Part shown: one piece after another, positions 24,300-37,610 of the stretch | Layout: each line of letters opens with the position of its first letter | Numbering within the stretch: position 1 is the stretch's first letter | DNA from: Anas platyrhynchos | Taxonomy: Eukaryota > Chordata > Aves > Anseriformes > Anatidae | DNA length: 64,000 bases | Reading direction: 5' to 3' | NCBI RefSeq assembly: GCF_047663525.1 | Contig: NC_092613.1 | Span: 5,109,501 to 5,173,500 of the forward strand | Notes under the pieces: model-generated | The model's input: the letters and a program-made list of their open reading frames with translations, nothing else | The model's database searches: none | What the model was told of the DNA's origin: nothing | Translations under genes and position numbers: made by a program

Positions 24300-26250
24300 A
24301 AAGGAAGCACAGAAGAATTCTTGATTATGGGAGAATTCTGAACCCCTAACTCTGCAGATGGCTTCTTCAGATGCAGCTTTTTGTGGCTAACATGAGTGGG
24401 ACAGGTAATAGCAACCAAAAGGTTGCTTGTAGAGGTGCGACTCTGGGCATGTTTCATCTTGAACAGAGGCCAGAGAAATCTCCCTGGGACACCCTAATGA
24501 TGCTAGTTACCCCGCTGCAGCTTTTATTACGGAGTGGCACAAGTAAAATAGAAAATCCACTCCCTTGAACTGAAAGGGGTTTTTGCCAATCCCACACAAA
24601 CACCAGTCAAAGAAAAGCATCTTGTGTGTTTGGGTAGCATCTGTGTTGCTCCGAGCTGATCGTGACAGTCTTTACTCAGTAAAGTAAAAGCTCTCTTCCC
24701 ATTAACTGATGGCCCTAGGTGGCCTTCAGTCAACACGGAACTATCCCAATCACTTAGATTGGCACCAATTACAGTGCAGTCAGAGTGGAAAAAAAAAAAA
24801 AAGAGGCTTTAGGCTTGAAGGTGTTTAGAAGCTAAGAGTGTCTATCTGTATTAGCTTCTTGCAACACTCCAAATGTTTACATTGACAGGAGCAAAGCTTC
24901 CATGTTTTACCTAAGGGGGATTATGTACTGTTCCACTGCAGTTAAAATACCCCAAGTTATAAGCTATTTATCTCTTATGTACCCTCCACCCCTGAGTTCT
25001 GTAAACAAGCTCTTTTCTGGTAGTTTTGCTTCATAACCGTTATTTAAATATCTGAAGAAACCTGACCTTTCTTTTTTACAGTCTTCTGGTAAAATGGAAG
25101 ACTGCTCAGAGATTACATATTGTAATAGAGAAACATAAAGTCATTACATCTAATGACTGTCCATGGGGGAAATGCCAATTCATTTTAATTAAATTTGGGC
25201 TTTGAATTCGTTGTGAAGGCAGTAACAGTTTTAAATTGTGCTAGCTACGACAGATGTATTTTTAAAATAAGGTTTCTTCAGCTTTTTTAAATTCACATGC
25301 TTGGTGAGAGCATAGTTGAGGGAAAACAGGTCATTCATTCTTCAGTAGCTGTGTATTGTGGCCATGTCCATTCATCCGATTGCTTCACTCTGGGATCTCT
25401 AATTTGGCTGTATTGAAAAGAATAAAAAATGGGGGGAGGGAAATCCTTGCAAGGAAGGTATGGGTTGGGATGATCCTGGTGCCCTTACGAAGAGGGCTTC
25501 TCTTGAAAATATCCTTGCCCCTTGTCTTTTGCATTTCTAGGGCAACATTCCTGTGGGGTGGAGGCTGAAATAGAAACTGCACCTTGTTTACTACGTGAGG
25601 AAATAGTGAGTTGGCAAGTTCTCCCTAAGCTTACTGTTCTTCCCAGCTGCAGGGGATAGTCACCAGTGGCTTTGTTTCCCAGGAAAGCTAACATGCTGCA
25701 TCCAGAATAGTGTAGGCATGTGGAATTCCTGCACCCTGTTGCTGGAATTTATTGTCTAGTACACAGCAAAAATACAACTGATAATCTGCCTGTTAAACAG
25801 CTTGAGCAAAGGAAAGGGATACATAACCCTGCAGTATTAGTTTAGTTTAAATCTTCCCTTCTTTGTGCAATAAACAGAATTAATGCTTTTTTTTTTTTTT
25901 ATATATATAAACATTTTTTACTTACCTGCATGTGTGGGCATTTTTCTGGTCTGGGATGGCATTACCAGGGCGGTTCTGTACAGCTACAGCTTCTCCAGCT
26001 GCCCCAGCCCAAGGTGCAGCGACCAAGAACCACATGCGCAGAAGAACGAATACTTTTCCGAAGTAGAATTGCGAGGCATTTCACTGCCTTGGTGCACGTC
26101 CATGCCACCAATGACACTAATAGTATTAACTCTTTTACTGTGTGTGGTGGTTAGTAACCTTACCTACAACTAGGAGAGTCGACGTCAGTCTCTTGCGGTT
26201 AATAGAGATAGCTTATGTAAATAATAAATGTATGAATAAAATTTAAACCT
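24300..26250 (+). other. DSTYK: DSTYK 3' untranslated region
   Basis: AT-rich sequence following the DSTYK stop, with no further exon. Candidate polyadenylation signals on + are AATAAA near 25869 (GCAATAAACA) and a closely spaced pair near 26222 and 26236 (AATAAATG and GAATAAAATT). The last pair gives a 3' UTR of about 1.95 kb. The true cleavage site cannot be fixed without transcript data. Confidence 0.6.
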
Positions 26251-27600
26251 CTGTATATGCAATTCCAGAAATGTCTTGTATAGCTTTTCCTATGTACTAT
26301 CTCCAGGCACTTATCTCATGCATTTTTTTTGTTTGTAGCTACGTTGATGTCTTGTTTCCATTTGGTTTGTCTTCTTGCATGTCCAGCATCACCAACCAGC
26401 AGGTTTACTCAGACTTAGCACTGCTGCTCCTCTGCACTTTTTTTTTTTTCCTTGGGTATAAAGTTCTTCCTGGCTCAAAAGAAGTTGAGAGGCTTCACAT
26501 GTTCTCTGTTTATCCTTCAAATCACTGTCACTTAAAGCAAGGAAAACAAAGCTCATGATAACTCAAACATTCTCCAATCCCATCCTGGTGTGCAGCTACA
26601 TGACAAGAGGGGGAAGTGGGACCAAGCCCAAGTCCTGTTCACCTTGTGCAGTGACCTGAGCAGGTTCTCTTCTCTCAGACAAGGCTACCTTTACAGTTTT
26701 GTCTGCTGGAGATGTTTGTTAAAATATGTTTTAAAATGAGGCTGTGAAAGGGTACCTGTCACTGAGGCCTTGTCCATTGTACCCCTGCCTCACCGGGCTG
26801 CTGTGGTGGATGGGAACAAACTGGGGGGTTGTAAACCAGGGCTAAAACTGCCAGCACCTGGGGCTGAATGCTGTGAGCCTGGGGGCCTGCCCTGCTTAAA
26901 GGGGAGCTCAGGCTGAAGATTTGGGGGAAAATATAACAAAACCGCTGTGTTTACAAAAGTGACTGTGAGGTGTACGGGTCCAGGTGGGTGAGGAGGCAGG
27001 AGCCAGGTGTGAGCACAGAGGGAGAGGTGCTGGGACTGGCTCCACATTTGGGATTTCCCAGCCCCCTGCTCAGCCTTCCCTTGCAGCCACAAAGCGGGGA
27101 GAGGTGAGCGGGGAGAAAACCCCCATAAATGAGGGAGGGCACGGGGCGGGGGGGCACTGGGGGGCTTTCAGGGGGAGCTGGGGACACTGGGTGGTACTGG
27201 GAAGGCCGTGGCAGCGCTGTAGCACCGCACCTGCAGAACCCAAAGGCCCAAACACCTTAATTAGGGGGGTTAATTACTGCCCATAAGGGCTCGCTGCGGA
27301 GCCCCCCCCCTCCCCATCATGTCCCAGGGCCCTGCTCGGGGCTCGCAGCTCCCTGGGGCCGTGACAGCGGCGGGAGCGGGGCCGGGCCTTCATTTTGCGT
27401 TTTATTTTGTGTTTTGTTTCGTGTTCGTTTTATTTGATTTCGCGTTTTGTTTTGTGTTTGTGCGGCCCGCCCCCGACGGGGACAGGAAAACGTGAGGAAA
27501 ACGCAACGAGCCTACTGCGTGTGGAAAAAAAAAAAAGCACAATAACCATCAGACCGGCCGAAACCGTCGTGTTTTTACTAAATATTTTTTAATTTTTATT
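26251..27600. other. DSTYK-RBBP5 intergenic region
   Basis: About 1.3 kb between the last DSTYK poly(A) signals and the RBBP5 CpG island. GC rises steadily to the right. A low-complexity GTTTTGTTTCGT-type stretch lies at about 27390-27460 and a short A tract at about 27523. No gene is seen. Confidence 0.6.
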
Positions 27601-28110
27601 TCCTGTTGCTACACCCGCGGGGAAGCCGCACCTTTCACCCCCCCCCCCCCCCCGCCTTGGGCCGCCAGCGGCGCCCCCCGGAACCTTCGGGCCGCGGCCT
27701 CGGCGCCCGCCCGGCACCTTTGTGCGTGCTCCCCCAGCGGGCTGCCCGCCGCGCTGCCTGAGCGCCGCCCCCGCCCCGCCGCCGCCAAACGGAGCGGAAC
27801 GGAGCCGCCGCCGCCCGGCCGCCGCCGTGGAAGCCTTTCGGGGCCGAGCGGAGAAGGAGGGAGAGGAACCTGAGGATCCGGCGGAGGAAGGGAGCGGCGA
27901 GCCGTCAGGCGAACGGCGTGGGCGGCGCGGCGAGGCGCGGAGGCCCCCGGAGGGGTCCTTGTGGGACGGGGACGGAGGGAGCGGGACGGCGCCGCGATGA
28001 ACCTGGAGCTGCTCGGTGCGGCCGGGGGGGGCGGGGCCGGGCCGAGCGGGGGGGACCCAGGGCCGGGGGGGCCCGGAAAGCCAAGGGGGTCCCAGCCGGT
28101 ACCGGGAGGG
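27600..28110 (+). promoter_or_regulatory. RBBP5 CpG-island promoter with C16 tract
   Basis: Dense CpG, GC boxes and no TATA box upstream of the RBBP5 ATG at 27997. An uninterrupted run of sixteen C lies at about 27638-27653, roughly 350 bases upstream of the ATG. The 5' UTR is GC-rich with many GGA/GCG triplets. The transcription start is not fixed. Confidence 0.7.
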
Positions 28111-31100
28111 CGTTAGGGGGGTGGGGGAGCCCTGTGAGCGGCCCTGGGCCCCTCAGCTTGAGGATAGGGAGGGCTGAGAGGGGCTGGCGGAGGGGCTGGG
28201 GTCCTGTGAGGGGGTTGAGGGGGGTTGGGCTGGGGAAGGGGAGGCTCAGGGCAGAGCTCGTGGCTCTCTGCAGCTCCCTGAGAGGGGTGCGGAGCTGGGG
28301 TCGGCCTCTGCTCGCAGATAACCAGGGATAGGGCTAAAGGGAACGGCCTGGAGCTGTGCCAGGGGAGGTTGAGGTGGGCAATGAGGAGCCATTTCTGCTC
28401 AGCCAGAGTGGGCAGGCGTTGGGACGGGTTGCCCAGGGAGGTGGGGGAGTCCCCGTCCCTGGGGGGGCTCCAGGAGAGGCTGGGGCTGGTGCTTGGGGAC
28501 ACGGCTCAGTGGGGACAGTGGTGGTGGAGGTGGTTGGAGCAGATGATCCTGGAGGACTTCTCTAACCCTAATGATTCTCTAACTCCGGTGCTGTCTTCGC
28601 ATTTCATTGCAGAATCCTTCGGGCAGAACTACCCCGAGGTAAGCGCCCCCTCTCCTACACCCCTTGTCCCTGTCCTTGTCCCGCTGCCAGTGGTTTTCGG
28701 CCAGACCCTGACTACCCCGTTCCCCGCAGGAGGCCGATGGCACGCTGGACTGCATCAGCATGGCCCTGACCTGCACCTTCAACCGCTGGGGCACGCTGCT
28801 CGCCGTGGGCTGCAACGACGGGCGCATCGTCATCTGGGACTTCCTGACCAGGGGCATCGCCAAGATCATCAGTGCCCACATTCACCCTGTCTGCTCCTTG
28901 TGGTGAGAGAGGACTGATGTTTATTTTCTCCCAGGAATGCTGTAGCTGTATGCTGAGTGCTCTCTGAGCTAATAGCTACCTCCTCAGGAGCCACCAGGTG
29001 TGAGAGGCTGCTCTCCTTTTCGTCAGGATTTGCCCGTGTCTGTGTTTGCTGGGGACCTGGTGCTGTGAGAGCCCAACTGCTCTTGACACCTGTTCCTATT
29101 AGCTACTGAAACACAGCACTTTGCGGGATACAGAGTTGCATTTTAGGATGTATCCCTTTAAAATAGCATGAGAATATGGTATGTCTGCTGAGTTTGGGGT
29201 TGTTTAGAGTTTAAAAGTTGTTTTTCACACTAACGTTTTTATAGCTGAACCCAATAATTAGGTCTGATAATTTTAAGTGACTCTTGGTGGACACATTGTA
29301 TGCATTTGAGAAGTAACTTGTACTTGGATTCATTCTTGTCACTGTAGCTGGAGTCGAGATGGTCACAAATTAGTGAGTGCTTCAACTGACAACATCGTGT
29401 CACAGTGGGATGTGCTCTCTGGAGACTGTGACCAGAGATTTCGGTTTCCTTCGCCTATCTTGAAAGTTCAATACCACCCTAGAGACCAGTAAGTCCTGTG
29501 AAAAAAAAAGTTTGAACGCTCTCCTTTGGGTAAAATTAATGGTTATTAAAATACTTCACTGTGTTTTGCAAAGTAGGTGCTTTCAGCGTGTCTTCTTTAT
29601 GTGATTGGATTTGTTGTGGCTCTTCTTATTATGAAAGTATCAGGAAGGGAGTAAACGTGAGAATGATTCTTAAAACTGTGCATAGAAATGTCTTGTTGAG
29701 TTTATAAGTTAACTTTATAAACTTAAAGAAGCTTCCTAAGAAAGAAAGGAAGTGAAAGAAGATACCAGTTAAATGTTATTTTGCAGTGTAAGACTAGAGA
29801 AAACATATTCTATGTAGCTCAACATAGATTGAGATTTTTTTTTTTTATACTTCTAAATGTGAGAACTGTTTTGGAGAACAAACTATTAACTCTTTCTTTT
29901 CTGCTTTGCAGAAACAGAGTTCTGGTTTGTCCCATGAAGTCTGCGCCAGTGATGCTCACGCTGTCAGACTCCAAGCATGTTGTTCTGCCTGTGGATGACG
30001 ATTCTGATCTCAACGTAGTGGCCTCCTTTGACAGGCGAGGGGAATACATTTATACGGGCAATGCCAAGGGGAAGGTGAGACTGTAGCAAGAGGCACTGGG
30101 TGCAGTAGCTTAGATTATTTCCTGTCTTTATCAAGGTGCTTGATGTCTCTAGGTTGCGTTCTTTGCTTTAATGTACAAGTAAGGCTTCCTCAATGTGTCT
30201 CGAATAATTTGATATGATGTTGACACGATCATCTGCACCGTCACATTTCGTCTTTGAAGATCTGTAGCATCTTTGTAGAATCTTTGAGTTAGGCCTTTGT
30301 GTTCCTGTTGTCTTTGACAGTATTTGTTGGATCCTTTTCCAGTGTAAATAAACCAATGTTAGTGTTGCAGAGTTGTCGCAGAAACTATTGAAGAAACTAA
30401 AACTACAGTTGCAGAGCCCCAGCTATTCCTGTGTAGATTGCTGAGGCTTCTGTTTTCAGGGTTAGCAGCAGATGTGAGAGGTACCGAAAGTGGGGTGAGT
30501 CATAATGAGGACACTGATTGCCTTCTGTTTCCTTCATCTTCAGATCTTGGTCTTAAAAACAGACACTCAGGATCTTGTTGCTTCCTTCAGAGTGACAACT
30601 GGCACCAGCAACACTACAGCTATTAAATCAATTGAATTTGCTCGGAAAGGAAGGTGAGTTATTTATCAAGTGGTATCTTTAAAGATGAGGTGAAAACTAC
30701 TGATTATACAAGGCCTTAAGAACTGCCACAATTACTTCATGCAACATATTCTGACTCTTTATTTTCTTTTTTTTTTTAATGCAATGCATGTTCTGTGTAA
30801 TCTTTCCTACAGCTGCTTTTTGATAAACACAGCTGACAGGATAATCAGGGTGTACGATGGCCGTGAAATTTTAACCTGTGGACGAGATGGGGAGCCTGAG
30901 CCGATGCAGAAGCTGCAGGATTTAGTGAACAGGTAAGAGGCAGCAGAATGAGTGAAAGCCTGTCTTGAAAAGGTTGTGTTTTGTGCGTTCTGTACTAATG
31001 GGAGCACCTGCACAAAGGGTAACTCAGTATTTTGTTTGGTGTAATGGACAGGTGTGTTTATTTGAATCCTGTGAGTCACAATTTGATGTGAAATGTAAAT

Positions 31101-34100
31101 GTTATTTGTGGATGGGAGGATGTAAGGTCTTGGTCTGGAGAACAGTCCTCTGTATTGTGCTGTTGTTTAATTGCCTACTTTGGATTTTTTCTTTTGTATG
31201 TAGGACCCCATGGAAGAAGTGTTGTTTCTCTGGTGATGGCGAATATATAGTAGCAGGTTCTGCACGACAGCATGCTCTGTACATTTGGGAGAAAAGCATT
31301 GGAAACCTAGTGAAAATCCTTCATGGGACCAGAGGAGAGCTGCTCTTGGATGTAGCAGTAAGAACACTGCCCACTAGTGCTGAGTTTCTTGTTATTTTGC
31401 AAACTAAGCTTAGTTCTGTTCACCAATTAAGCTCCTCCTCTTTTCTCTTTCACATCAACCTAGTGGCATCCTGTCCGGCCGATCATAGCTTCCATTTCCA
31501 GTGGCGTTGTATCCATATGGGCTCAGAATCAAGTGGTAAGCATTTCAGGTTATTTCCTTAAGAGAATTCCCTGGTTGGTTTCCATCCTAGCAGACTGAAT
31601 GTTTGCATGTTGAAATCCTTCATTGAATCCCAGTTCAGCAAGCTCCCTAGCTTCACCTGCCTGACTTGAAAGATGTTTGCCATCGAGTTGAATGTGAGGA
31701 GGGTGCGTATACTTCAACTGCGGAACTAGTTAAGCTTTGTGTTAAGCCACAGGGACATTTTATGCAGGGATGGTGTCCTTCTGTATGTGTTAAGTATAGG
31801 AAGTCTGAGTGAGTGTGTCAAAACTGCAGTGGTTAATATTAACATACGACTTTGGTTTTAGGGATAATGACATACATTGCCATATCGAAGGAGTGTGGTC
31901 ATATTTTCAGTAGGAGCTGATTCATGCAGTTCCTATTTGGCATATGACTCTCGATATGATTGAGCCATTACTTTTGTGATGTTGCACATGGCTTGGGGGA
32001 TTTTAATGTGGTATGAGATTGTAAGTGCACGAGTCCTCGCTGTGGTTGCTGTTGCATAAAGTAAAATTTATCTTGAATTGGTGGTGTAGGAAAACTGGAG
32101 TGCCTTTGCACCTGACTTCAAAGAACTGGACGAGAATGTAGAATATGAAGAGAGAGAGTCTGAGTTTGACATTGAAGATGAAGATAAGAGCGAACCAGAA
32201 CAGACAGGTAAAGCCTAAACTTTGTTCCTGTGCAGCAACGGTGTGGTCAGCAGTTTGGTTGTTATCAAATCATTTGTAGTCCAAATATATGATCATAATA
32301 AAAATTAAAACTAGTGGTCACAGTAGTGTATGTGGGTAGTAAATGTCAAACAGCAGTGGATAAATGAAGGTATCTAAATCGACAATCAGTGTGATTCCTC
32401 CTAATTGCTGTGCCGTATTTGCTTAACAAAGCCTCCCCTTTCCATTGTGTTTTCAGTCAAAGGCAGTAGCCTTTGACCCGTGGGTGTGTGGGCTTGCTCT
32501 CACCAGAAGCGATGCTGAATTTGAATCAGTAGCAGCACAACTTGGCCGCTTGGTGGTGCCAAAAAGTTGTGTACTGGAACAGGCTAACCTTCTATAGAAA
32601 GAAGTAAGGATTCTTCCCAGCACACCACAGAGCTCTCCTCGTTACCAGGCTTTGCAGTACTTCACGCTTTTAGATTACTTTTTCTCTAGGACTTTCTAAT
32701 ATTAAAACATAACGTTAGCTTGTGGGAACAAAGCGTTAAAACAAATTCTAAGTAATTTGTTCTTTTCCTTGTTGTCTTTAATTCTTTTTTTCCCTGATTC
32801 TTAGGTGCTGATGCTGCAGAAGATGAAGAAGTGGATGTAACTAGTGTAGATCCCATTGCTGCCTTCTGTAGCAGGTAAAAGAATAATATTGTTTAAAGCA
32901 TGAATATGAAATGTAGCACTAATGTATTCCCTGTATAGTATAACAGCCCTCCCCACATACTTGCATTTTCTGTGTCTTTCCTGTATCAGATAGAGTTACT
33001 TGTGTAAGGAGCCCTTTGCAGAGACTAAGGTGCATCTTTGGATGGATTGCTACATTTCATGTAGTTACAGCACAAACAAGGTGTAGGCTTCAGTTGTTAA
33101 TTGTTCTGGGTGAGGAAGATGAAAAGAAATGAGACCAAAATGAACCGTGTTCCTTTGTTCTTCATTTTTTTAATACTGAGTGCATCTCTGACAGTCAAGA
33201 GTTGTCTTTTTTCTTCTCTCTGTCCCGGAGTCCCCTGTTAATCACCATCAGTCTTGCATAGGAAACCAGGCAGTCTATGACTGTGACACTCGTGTGGCAG
33301 GCACTCCCTCCAAGGATGACAAGCCTTGTCTTCACAGCATTTCCATGTTCCTCCTTAATGTCTTTGGTTAAGGTATCAAATATCTATTTGTACAGAGTTC
33401 TCAAGCTGCTGAATGCCTTGGTCAACTACACAGTGTGGCTGTCTGACTGCTCCCTGCAGAGAGGGGTCTTGATTTGTGAATGAGAAGATGTCAAAGAGCA
33501 CTAATTTTAAAAGACAGCCTACTTTTTTCTTTCATAGTGATGAAGAACTGGAGGACTCCAAGGCTCTGCTTTACTTACCCATTGCTCCTGAAGTGGAAGA
33601 TCCAGAAGAAAACCCCTATGGGCCTCCCCCTGATGCTGTTCAGAGTTCTTTAAGTGATGAGGGAATAGGTTCTGAGAAGAAGAGACAGTCCTCCTCCGAT
33701 GGACCTCAGGCACCAAAGAAGAAGCCCAAAACCACCAACATTGAACTACAAGGAGTACCTAATGATGGTGAGTAGAAGCTGCCATTGTTTTAGTGCCTAT
33801 TTTGCATCTGACATAGATTTTAGCTTTGCCTAGTCAGAATACTGGGTGGTCACTCATTGATTTTCTTTTCTGTGAAGTTACTTCTCACAGCAATGATTAA
33901 TGGCCACCTACTTACAAAGTTTGCTGGCGTTTTGCAAACTAGAAATGAGAACAGGCATCCTGAAACTAGTTCTTAATGTTGTTTGTATTTAACGTCTGAT
34001 TTCAGTGTCCTAATGATGACTCCTCTTGGTAACACATTGCTTTCCACAGAAGTCCATCCGCTGCTGGGTGTGAAGGGAGATGGTAAATCCAAGAAGAAGC

Positions 34101-37100
34101 AAGCAGGCAGGCCTAAAGGATCAAAAGGTAAAGACAAAGATTCTCCATTTAAACCGAAACTCTACAAAGGGGACAGAGGTGCTTTACCTCTGGAAGGAGC
34201 AGCGAAGGGTAAAGTGCAGGCGGAGCTGGGACAGCCTTTGACAGGTAAGGACCCAGTGTGAGCGTCGTTGCTTGCTTGGTGGCCTTGCTTTGTACAGACC
34301 CTGACTTAATATAGTCATAGCGTTTATCTTCCCAAATGGCACCTGCTCACTAAATGTTTAGCTGCTGTCAAGGATAGGCAAAATTTTACATTTTTTTTTT
34401 TTTTTTTTTTTTTTTTGCTGAAGGGCTTTTAATAGTTTTAGTAAAACGGATATCCATGCATGTGGTGTTGCATAATGTAAAACACATGTAGGGTTTTTAA
34501 TAGAGATGGAGCACTATTTCAAAAGCAAAGTGTCTTTGACTTTAGTCATTTAGTTATCAACTTCTTTCAGTTCTTACATTTGCAATAACTGTGCTCAGTT
34601 TGGCTGGGTAGGTTTTGACAGCAAAAACGCAAATAGTGAAGGGTTCAGAAGCTTAAATTGATGTTTTGTGCCATCGATGGTGTAATGAACAAAAAAAGTT
34701 CTGTAATCAGAACTAGGAAATGAAGCAGGTATCAAAAACTTTTTGAAGGTTAGAAATACTGTCCGTTGACTTAGGAGAGGTTTTATTTCCCTCTTCTCTG
34801 GGACTCAGCTAAATGACCTCGTAACTGGGCTTTTCCATTTCCTATCTGAACTAGAATATTGTTGTTTATGGTTTCTGCCAAAATACACACCTGTGACTTT
34901 CCACTAGGCAAAGTGTAGTGTTGCTTAAAGGAGTGTAGTAAAAGACTGAGCATTGCCTGTTTGATCAGTGGACCCTAAGATAAAATTTTTCTATACCTTG
35001 CTATGCAATAGCCTTAGTTAAATCCCAGAAAGCACAGATGCTGTAATAGAGGACAGGTTTTGATTGCTCTTTCCACATTTTTTTTAAATTGTGTTTTGTT
35101 GGTTGCTTACAAGCCTTGCAGTCACCTTCGTTAGGGCCCAGCTGTTGACAGTGTTTCCCATCTGTCTCATTTGCTACTTGAGCATATTTGGGAAAAGTTC
35201 ACTCAGGTGTAGCAAAGGAAGTACACGTTTGGATTAAATGATGTGCGTCCCACAGAGAACGTAGGGCTGATACATAAACGGATTCAAATATATGATATAA
35301 TTGATATATCAAATTTTGCATTTCCTTGAACTCAGCAGCTGCTGCTGTGGATTTTAGACTGCACAGAGTTGATTTGATTTTTGTTGTTTTTTAACCCCTT
35401 CCTTCCCTCACTGCTGGTCCTACGTTACCCACCTTGCTCATTGTCCTTCCTGCTCTGCTCCTGTTATGTTGCTTATTCCAGTACTGGTAACTGCTATATG
35501 CAGAAAAAGGGGATGAGATAAAAGAAACCTGGCTATAAGTGGCAAAACATGGTGAATGTTTTCTGGGCTTCTATTAAATCTTTTCACAATGCACCTTACA
35601 AAATCTAGAAATTAAACAAATAGCCGAGAATATCCTTAGACCTTCTGAGCAGCACAGATTAGCTTCTAGTGTCAGGGTTACCAGGCAGGGCAGTTCTCTC
35701 TCGATTTCTCAGGTCATTAGGGGCAATCCAATGTGCTTAGAAATACAATCACAAGGAGTTGTCTGGGTCGATATGGATTCTCAGATGTCTGCTGGCATCT
35801 GTTAAACATCCTGACTTCTCTGTTGTGCCATGCTGGGTGGACAAGACTAGTCTGAAGACCAGCTGAGTATAACCCTTCATCAGCAAGACTGTTGATTGCT
35901 TTCTTTTATCACGCTGCTAATTAACGTGGCCATATGCAAAAGGACATAAAAGAGAGAGAGGATTGTGCACTGGAAACTTAACAGCGTGGCTTCCCAAACA
36001 AATTTCAGTGGTTAATTGTTTCAAAACAAACAAACAAACCTGAGTATCTTAATTTATCCATATTTAAGTAACTGTGTAAGCACTTCAGAGAACCGTGTGT
36101 AATCACTTTCAGAGAAATGGTTTAAATAGCAGGTACGTTTTTCCTTTTTTTTTTCCCCAAGGTGTACGTTTCTGTAACTTTCTTATCATTCTTTACTAAT
36201 TTGCTTGGTCTATCATTGTAGACAGATCTCAGCGTGCTTTCTTCTTGGCAGCTTGTAATCGTTGTTGCATCAATCTGCTCTACAGAGCTGTAGGAAAACA
36301 CTCCCATTTCCTCTAACATATTTCAAATGAAACAAGATTCTGGACAGGCACCTGCACATGATTGGAAATCATATTTGGGAGGATTTTTGTGTGGTTTTGC
36401 TTATAGTTTTCTGTGCAATACTTACAGTCTGACTTGCTTTAAGAGACAACTGTGCACTTTCACTTGTTATTGCTGCTGAGCTTTGGATGCAAATAATTAT
36501 AGCAAATAATCAATATTGCTGTGGTGGACTTCTCTCTCAGTAGCGTCTGTTATTGTGCTCCCTTGTACAGTACCATTGACCAAACAGGTCGTGCAGTAGG
36601 TCTCACCAATTAGTGGAAGCATCTGTATGAGATGTGTGATGAAAGTAACAGTCCACTGAAAAAAAAAACAAAAACACAACATCACTTGGATCAAAGCTCA
36701 GTCATATTCTCACGAAGTTCACATCTGTCTTCCTTTGTTCTCTTTATGGCTTGTGCTTATAACTTCTGTTTTGGGCAGCTAATTTTTCTTGCGTCTGCTG
36801 ACATTTCACCACTTGCAAAAGCGTGTTTACAAACTGAAGTGGCCTTCTGCTTGCAGTGCTGGAGCCAGACTGGCTTCTCTGGGTCTCTTGCATGAAGCTG
36901 TCAGTTCTGCTAGTTCCTTGTGATGTTGCTTTCTGATGGAAGTGATCAGTCCCTAAACCAGCCTCTCAATGAGCAGTTTTTCTCTGGCAGCTGTTGTCTG
37001 AATTGCCGTAATACAGTGTCTTCTGCAAGCTGCGTGGCTGGGACCTGGAGCCTGCTGCAGGCTGTCTCTGTGGCTGGGCTGTGCAGCCTGGCAGTAAATG

Positions 37101-37610
37101 TCCTAGCGTTAAAGCAGATGTGTCAAAATCAGATTTCAGTAAAGACAAACTGGGAAGCTTGATCTATTTTATGGTCTTGGAACAAAATCATGCAGCATTC
37201 TGATATAACCCCAAATTGGGTAAAACATTCATTTCAGTTGGGTTTCTGCTTTGAGATTTTGGGATTGATGAATCCAAAAATTTTCTACCAGGTAAGTTTG
37301 CTTGTGCCTCTGTGGAATAAAAGCTCAGAGGTTCTTAGCCACATTGTCCATGCCTATGCACGTGATCTCAAATGCAGAAATACCGAAGATCTCTATTTGT
37401 CATAGGTACTATCTTGTTGATTATATCTTGTTCTGGAAAGAATAGCTTTATCTAGAAAATCCTATTCTCTTTTTTTGTTGTTTTTGTCTGGCAATGCTTG
37501 CAACATTTGGTGGTCTCTGGTTTCTGGTCACATCTGTTTGAGCCTGATGATTTATTTTTCACCTGTCTTTGATCTCTTTAGCAGGTGGTGCAATCTCAGA
37601 ATTGCTATGA
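27997..37610 (+). CDS. RBBP5: RBBP5, WD40 subunit of MLL/SET1 (COMPASS) complexes (14 coding exons, span includes introns)
   Basis: Coding exons: 27997-28015, 28613-28638, 28730-28902, 29348-29488, 29912-30074, 30544-30653, 30813-30932, 31204-31357, 31464-31535, 32090-32207, 32805-32874, 33538-33767, 34050-34244, 37582-37610. They total 1620 nt, giving 539 aa (human 538). RBBP5 scaffolds the WRAD core (WDR5, RBBP5, ASH2L, DPY30) that activates H3K4 methylation in the nucleus. WD40 blades fill about residues 20-325. The acidic ASH2L-binding segment follows at about 340-362 ([18 protein letters not shown]). The WDR5-binding motif [10 protein letters not shown] is at 371-380. The lysine-rich C-terminal tail [13 protein letters not shown] precedes the closing AGGAISELL. 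The sequence is nearly identical to human; the one extra residue is an Ala in RGALPLEG. All junctions are GT-AG and in phase. Confidence 0.98.
28262..28592 (+). mobile_element. CR1 LINE, 5'-truncated 3' end
   Basis: The order of words matches the 3' end of avian CR1: CAGCTCCCTGAGAGGGG, then GATAGGGCTAAAGGGAACGG, GCCAGGGGAGGTTGAGGT, GGTTGCCCAGGGAGGTGG, and GGACTTCTCTAACCCT. It ends in a decayed octamer tail (AATGATTCTCTAAC). About 330 bases remain, with no reverse transcriptase. It lies in the sense orientation in RBBP5 intron 1 and ends only about 20 bases upstream of the acceptor of coding exon 2. The element is moderately diverged, so it is an old insertion. Confidence 0.88.
34245..37581 (+). 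other. RBBP5 intron 13
   Basis: The largest RBBP5 intron, 3.3 kb and AT-rich, placed before a coding exon of only 29 nt. A run of 26 T lies at 34391-34416. No transposon, RNA gene or alternative exon can be supported. Confidence 0.7.
37582..37610 (+). CDS. RBBP5: RBBP5 last coding exon (29 nt)
   Basis: The acceptor TCTTTAG precedes CAGGTGGTGCAATC. Joined to the single G left by the previous exon it reads A-G-G-A-I-S-E-L-L-stop, identical to the human RBBP5 C-terminus. A competing AG three bases later (GCAG|GTGG) would break the frame, so it is not used for this end. Confidence 0.93.

Noticed and set aside
34391-34416. Run of 26 T in RBBP5 intron 13 as a retroposon tail
   Set aside because: No retroposon body is seen on either side.
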